A stretch of 7,716 nt of DNA, taken from positions 1-7,716 of the forward strand of contig CAKUGU010000061.1 of NCBI GenBank assembly GCA_934654815.1, given 5' to 3'. Source of the stretch: an uncultured Ellagibacter sp. (GTDB taxonomy: Bacteria; Actinomycetota; Coriobacteriia; Coriobacteriales; Eggerthellaceae). The notes under the pieces are model-generated. The model made no database searches, was not told the origin of the DNA, and saw only the letters and a list, made by a program, of their open reading frames with translations. This document shows positions 4,783 through 7,716 of this stretch, in pieces; the stretch's first letter is position 1; the number at the start of each line of letters is the position of its first letter. A program made the position numbers and the translations under genes.

Positions 4783-5448
4783 ATGAGCGACCAGAAAACC
4801 TTCGACACGTTCGTCTTTGACCTGGACGGCACTATCTTGAACACGCTGCCCGACCTGGTCGTCGTCACCAACGATGCGCTGCGCGAAATGGGATTTCCCT
4901 CCCGCACGCACGACGAGGTGCTCAGCTTCGTGGGAAACGGCCTTGCCGCCCTTATGTATCAAGCCGTGCCCGAGGGCACGCCGCAAGACATTGCCGACAA
5001 GGCCGTCGAATGTTGGAAGCGAATCAACCTGGAATACGACAACCACCTTACAGTTCCCTACCCTGGCGTTCCCGAAACGCTCGCCGAGCTGCGCCAACGC
5101 GGCTGCAAGCTCGCCGTGCTCTCCAACAAGTTCGACGGCGGCGTGCATAAGATCATCGGCCAATGCCTGCCCGGGCTCTTCGATGTCGAGCACGGGGAAT
5201 GCGATAGCATCCCCCGCAAGCCCAACCCGGCGGGCCTGCTCCGAACCATCGACGAGTTGGGAAGCACCCCGGAGCGCACGGCCTACCTGGGAGATTCCCC
5301 CAACGACATCCTCGTCGCCCATCGTGCGGGCGCATGCGGAATCGGCGTTTCGTGGGGGTACCACACCCCGCAGGAAATGCGCGACGCCGGTGCCGACATC
5401 ATGTTGAAACAGTTCTCCGACCTGCTGAAATACGCACCCGAAATGTAA
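4783..5448 (+). CDS. HAD-family hydrolase, phosphoglycolate phosphatase-like
   Basis: This is a cytoplasmic magnesium-dependent phosphatase of the haloacid dehalogenase superfamily (221 aa), most like phosphoglycolate phosphatase (Gph). The start is fixed by TAGGAGGG 6-8 nt upstream; the frame opens further upstream, directly after tRNA-Gly, without a binding site. All four motifs are present: motif I DLDGT with nucleophile D13 and acid/base D15, motif II LSN with S114, motif III K146 within RKPNP, and motif IV GDSPND with D171 and D175. Residues 18-90 form a helical C1 cap, which gives substrate choice. The exact substrate cannot be told from sequence; pyrophosphatase PpaX or another sugar-phosphate phosphatase is possible. 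It is convergent with galE, separated by a long hairpin. Confidence 0.92.
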   Translation: MSDQKTFDTFVFDLDGTILNTLPDLVVVTNDALREMGFPSRTHDEVLSFVGNGLAALMYQAVPEGTPQDIADKAVECWKRINLEYDNHLTVPYPGVPETLAELRQRGCKLAVLSNKFDGGVHKIIGQCLPGLFDVEHGECDSIPRKPNPAGLLRTIDELGSTPERTAYLGDSPNDILVAHRAGACGIGVSWGYHTPQEMRDAGADIMLKQFSDLLKYAPEM

Positions 5449-5471
5449 GACTGGCAGATTTTCCGCCGACA

Positions 5472-5513
5472 AACGAAGCGCCCGACAAGCATTGCCTTGT
5501 CGGGCGCTTCGTT
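5472..5513. terminator. 18-bp perfect hairpin between convergent genes
   Basis: AACGAAGCGCCCGACAAG (5472-5489) and its exact reverse complement (5496-5513) surround a 6-nt loop. It lies between the stop codons of the HAD gene (plus) and galE (minus), and most likely stops transcription from both sides. The U-runs are short in either direction (GTTCTT on plus, GTTTG on minus). Confidence 0.75.
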
Positions 5514-5530
5514 CTTGCAGTAAAAACCGT

Positions 5531-6664
5531 CTAGGCTTCGGATTCGTAGCCGTTGGGGTTTTGCGACTGCCAGCGCCAGCTGTCGACGCACATGCGGTCG
5601 AGGTCGTACTCGGCCGTCCATCCCAGCTCGTCGCGCGCCTTGTCGCACGCCGCGTAGTTCGTGGCGATGTCGCCCGCGCGGCGCGGCTTGATCTCGTAGG
5701 GAATCTTCTTGCCGCAGGCCCGTTCGAACGCGTGAATCACGTCGAGAACGCTCGAGCCCTTTCCCGTGCCCAGGTTGAAGATGCCGACGCCGCGTCGCGT
5801 GCCGTCGGGCGCGGCTTCCCCCTGGATGGAGCCCAGGCCGCGCGGCTCGCCCGTGCCGACCTTGCCGCCCATCCAATCGAGCGCCGCCACATGCCCGCGC
5901 GCCAGGTCGACCACATGGATGTAGTCGCGCACGCCGGTGCCGTCGGGCGTGGGATAGTCATCGCCGAACACGCCGACCGCGGCGAGCTTGCCCACCGCAA
6001 CCTGCGCCACGTACGGCACGAGGTTGTTGGGAATGCCCTTCGGGTCCTCACCGATGAGCCCGCTTTCATGAGCGCCGATGGGGTTGAAGTAGCGCAGCAG
6101 CACCACGTTCCACTCGTTGTCGCCCACGTACAGGTCGGTAAGCACCTGCTCGAGCATGGTCTTCGTCTGGCCGTACGGGTTCGTGGCCGGGTGCTTCGGG
6201 CAGTCCTCGGTGATGGGCACGAACTCCGGCTCGCCGTACACGGTGGCGCTCGACGAGAACACGATGTTCTTCACGCCATGGTTGCGCGCCACGTCGCACA
6301 GCACGAGCGTGCCGGCGATGTTGTTCCAGTAGTACTCAAGCGGCTTCTGCACGCTTTCGCCGACCGCCTTGAAACCGGCGAAGTGGATGATGGCGTCCAC
6401 GTCGTGCTCGGAGAAGATGGCCTCCATCGCGTCGCGGTCGAGGACGTTCGCCTCGTGGAACACAAGTTTGTCCGGGCCGACCCCCGCAATGCTGCGCACG
6501 CGATCAATCGCGACCTCGCTCGAATTGCTGAGGTCGTCGACGACGATGACGTTATGGCCGCGAGCAAGCAGTTCAACGCAGGTATGCGACCCGATGAAAC
6601 CGGCACCACCCGTGACGAGGATGGTGAGCTCCGAGGGGTCTTTCGCAAGAGATTTGTTTGCCAT
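5531..6664 (-). CDS. galE: GalE, UDP-glucose 4-epimerase
   Basis: This cytoplasmic NAD-dependent epimerase interconverts UDP-glucose and UDP-galactose (Leloir pathway and supply of envelope sugars). It has 377 aa from the ATG at 6664, which fits the family N-terminus; an upstream ATG at 6703 would add 13 residues, and neither start has a strong binding site. Visible are the Rossmann motif TGGAGFIGS (18-26), HFAGFKAVGES (94-104), the catalytic S139 in SSSATVYG, the Y164-x3-K168 pair in YGQTK, RYFNPIGAH (191-199) and GVRDYIHVVDLA (244-255). It is about 40 residues longer than E. coli GalE. Some 22 of these form a Gly-rich insertion at about 266-292, before GIFNLGTG. N336 stands where E. coli has Y299. 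It diverges from the arsenosugar genes and converges with the HAD gene. Confidence 0.95.
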   Translation of the reverse strand: MANKSLAKDPSELTILVTGGAGFIGSHTCVELLARGHNVIVVDDLSNSSEVAIDRVRSIAGVGPDKLVFHEANVLDRDAMEAIFSEHDVDAIIHFAGFKAVGESVQKPLEYYWNNIAGTLVLCDVARNHGVKNIVFSSSATVYGEPEFVPITEDCPKHPATNPYGQTKTMLEQVLTDLYVGDNEWNVVLLRYFNPIGAHESGLIGEDPKGIPNNLVPYVAQVAVGKLAAVGVFGDDYPTPDGTGVRDYIHVVDLARGHVAALDWMGGKVGTGEPRGLGSIQGEAAPDGTRRGVGIFNLGTGKGSSVLDVIHAFERACGKKIPYEIKPRRAGDIATNYAACDKARDELGWTAEYDLDRMCVDSWRWQSQNPNGYESEA

Positions 6665-6933
6665 TGATCGCTCTTTTCTGTATGGAGGAAATGCTGCACC
6701 CATGATACCGCACCCACTGCGGTCAGGGTTTTAACGTCGCGTAAAACCCTTTCGGCCGATTGCAGCATTTTCGGAAGAAGCCCCACGTCGTGCTCGGTTT
6801 CGTTCGATCGAGCCACTCAAATTCGTTAAACCATCTAAAAATGGCATGTTATACGCGTTATAATTGCGCTTACCGATTATAGGATTATGTCCAACTTCAA
6901 CGCGCACCGCCGTTGGACGGAAGGGAGCACTTC
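6665..6933. promoter_or_regulatory. Divergent regulatory region, galE and arsenosugar genes
   Basis: This 269-bp region has no gene. It holds a 9-bp inverted repeat AGGGTTTTA/TAAAACCCT (6725-6733 with 6742-6750) in the probable galE leader or promoter. It also holds a weak minus-strand box TATCAT (6707-6702), and an AT-rich patch (6818-6890) in front of the plus-strand genes with the direct repeat GTTATA (6849-6854 and 6858-6863 approximately). A regulator such as ArsR could bind the AT-rich patch, but no clear operator is recognised. Confidence 0.5.
6859..6864 (+). promoter_or_regulatory. Candidate -10 box of the arsenosugar genes
   Basis: TATAAT is a perfect -10 box in an AT-rich stretch, about 70 nt upstream of the first ATG. 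No -35 box is recognisable at 17 bp (TAAAAA). A promoter with a poor -35 often needs an activator or is repressed; here the box lies within the GTTATA direct repeat. Confidence 0.45.
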
Positions 6934-7272
6934 ATGGAAACGTATTACGACCCCGCTGACCTGGCCAAATTCTCTGCCGACGGCATCGGTGAGGGAGCAC
7001 CGGAGCTTTGGGACCTCTACATGGCCTACTACGGCAAGGTCTTCGAGGAAGGCGCACTGACCGCGCGCGAGAAGGCGATCATCGCGCTGGCTGTGGCCGC
7101 TGCCGTGCAGTGCCCGTATTGCATCGACGCTTACACCAATTCCTGCCTGGAGAAGGGCGTCACCGAGGAGCAGGTGACCGAGGCGTTCCACGTGGTAAAC
7201 GCGATTCGCGGCGGCGCGGCGCTCGCCCATGGCGTTCAGATGAAGAAAATCGTCGAGAACCTGGAAATGTAA
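6934..7272 (+). CDS. AhpD/CMD-like protein of arsenosugar biosynthesis
   Basis: This is a small all-helical protein (112 aa) of the carboxymuconolactone decarboxylase/AhpD fold, of the subgroup described as the arsenosugar biosynthesis-associated peroxidase-like protein because it is regularly found beside arsS. Its activity is not established; a redox or alkylhydroperoxidase-like role is assumed. The start follows GGAAGGGAG by about 7 nt. The core is the C60-P-Y-C63 pair in VQCPYCIDAYT, with a further C71. The histidine that follows the CxxC by two residues in AhpD (CxxCxxH) is absent; here the sequence reads CxxCIDAY. RGGAALAHG (92-100) is the conserved C-terminal helix motif. arsS starts 73 nt downstream, beyond a terminator-like hairpin. 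Confidence 0.88.
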   Translation: METYYDPADLAKFSADGIGEGAPELWDLYMAYYGKVFEEGALTAREKAIIALAVAAAVQCPYCIDAYTNSCLEKGVTEEQVTEAFHVVNAIRGGAALAHGVQMKKIVENLEM

Positions 7273-7290
7273 CGCCACTCGTTTAGAGTA

Positions 7291-7324
7291 AGCGGGCTTG
7301 GCTTGATTGCCGGGCCCGCTTTTT
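7291..7324 (+). terminator. Terminator-like hairpin between the two arsenosugar genes
   Basis: AGCGGGCTTGGC (7291-7302) pairs with GCCGGGCCCGCT (7309-7320), 12 bp with two G-U wobbles around loop TTGATT, followed by TTTT. It lies inside what looks like one operon, ending 20 nt before the arsS start, so it probably limits arsS expression relative to the upstream gene. Confidence 0.75.
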
Positions 7325-7344
7325 CGTAACCAGGAGAGAAATCG

Positions 7345-7716
7345 ATGTCCTACATTGAAGAGGTGAACGAGGCGCTTGCCGCGTACCCGCCGTTTTGGAA
7401 GCTCGCAGGCGACTACCGTTTCACCGAAGACCACCTCGACACGCTTCAGATTAACATCGGATTGAAGTGCAACATGGCATGCAAGCATTGTCATGTGGAG
7501 TCGAGCCCCGCGCGAACCGAGGAAATGTCCAAGGAGACGCTTTCCCAGTGTTTGCAGGTGTTCCAAAATTGGAACATGTCGACCATCGACGTGACCGGCG
7601 GCGCACCCGAAATGAACCCGCATTACGAATGGTTTTTACGCGAGGCCGTCGCCGCCGGCGCGCACGTGATGACGCGCTCGAACCTGACCATTCTGAAGGA
7701 ACCCGGCTACGAGCAC
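7345..7716 (+). CDS. arsS: ArsS, arsenosugar biosynthesis radical SAM protein (5' part)
   Basis: The first 124 codons of a radical SAM enzyme are present; the gene runs off the right edge. ArsS is known to join the 5'-deoxyadenosyl group from SAM to methylated arsenic, the first step to arsenosugars. The start has CCAGGAG about 7 nt upstream. The [4Fe-4S]-binding CxxxCxxC is C42, C46 and C49 in GLKCNMACKHCHVE. It is followed by SSPARTEEM and the SAM-contacting glycines in VTGGAPEMNP, all typical of ArsS. SNLTILKEPG near the window edge is also family-like. The Cys-rich C-terminal domain expected in this family lies outside. The neighbouring AhpD-like gene strengthens the call. No arsM is seen within the window. 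Confidence 0.9.
   Translation, partial: MSYIEEVNEALAAYPPFWKLAGDYRFTEDHLDTLQINIGLKCNMACKHCHVESSPARTEEMSKETLSQCLQVFQNWNMSTIDVTGGAPEMNPHYEWFLREAVAAGAHVMTRSNLTILKEPGYEH

Noticed and set aside
4711..5472. Minus-strand open frame of 253 codons
   Set aside because: Antisense to the HAD phosphatase with all four motifs intact on the other strand, and it also overlaps tRNA-Gly.
5492..6667. Long open frame (391 codons) on the plus strand
   Set aside because: It is fully antisense to galE, has no ribosome binding site and an Arg/Val/Ala/His-rich composition typical of reverse frames in GC-rich genes.
6684..6705. GGAGGAAATG on the plus strand as a small gene start
   Set aside because: The frame closes after four codons, and it lies in the galE leader on the opposite strand.
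6877..7623. Minus-strand open frame of 248 codons
   Set aside because: Antisense to the AhpD-like gene and arsS, and it spans the terminator-like hairpin.

Overview
The window is GC-rich, with strong AGGAGG-type ribosome binding sites and a lipoprotein-type extracytoplasmic foldase. Together with the arsenosugar gene pair this suggests a high-GC Gram-positive bacterium. My best guess is an anaerobic actinobacterium of the Coriobacteriia (Eggerthella-like), but that is an inference; no 16S rRNA or other marker gene is present.

Layout. Positions 1-450 hold a two-gene serine tRNA operon on the minus strand, tRNA-Ser(GGA) then tRNA-Ser(CGA). It has a near-consensus promoter (420-448) and a hairpin terminator (111-135). 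Minus-strand genes follow. An ABC ATPase (530-1363) lies directly behind a PpiC/PrsA-like peptidyl-prolyl isomerase lipoprotein (1369-2577), and the two probably share a transcript. A 400-bp gene-free stretch with hairpins and a tandem repeat separates them from purE (2979-3443). A cysteine-rich YkgJ-family protein (3606-4010) is next upstream. A 637-bp gene-free region (4011-4647) holds a perfect 16-bp palindrome and a degenerate array with 31-bp periodicity built around TTTTGCAAAA. On the plus strand come tRNA-Gly(CCC) (4648-4722), its terminator, and a HAD phosphatase of the phosphoglycolate phosphatase type (4783-5448). The phosphatase converges on galE (5531-6664, minus) across an 18-bp perfect hairpin. 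Divergent from galE, the right end begins an arsenosugar cluster on the plus strand: a small AhpD/carboxymuconolactone decarboxylase-like protein (6934-7272), a strong intergenic terminator-like hairpin, and the N-terminal third or so of the radical SAM enzyme ArsS (7345 to the window edge).

How it works together. Most of the window is housekeeping: translation (three tRNAs), purine synthesis (PurE), sugar-nucleotide interconversion (GalE), phosphoglycolate or similar phosphate-ester clean-up (HAD) and envelope protein folding (PpiC-like). The accessory part is the arsenosugar pair, with ArsS expected to transfer the 5'-deoxyadenosyl group to methylated arsenic. The least explained element is the 31-bp array in front of tRNA-Gly. 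Its 31-bp period is not a multiple of three, it lacks CRISPR-style spacers, and it carries a 23-bp inverted pair with one mismatch. I regard it as the best candidate for something undescribed here. I do not see a complete new defence, toxin-antitoxin or biosynthetic system.
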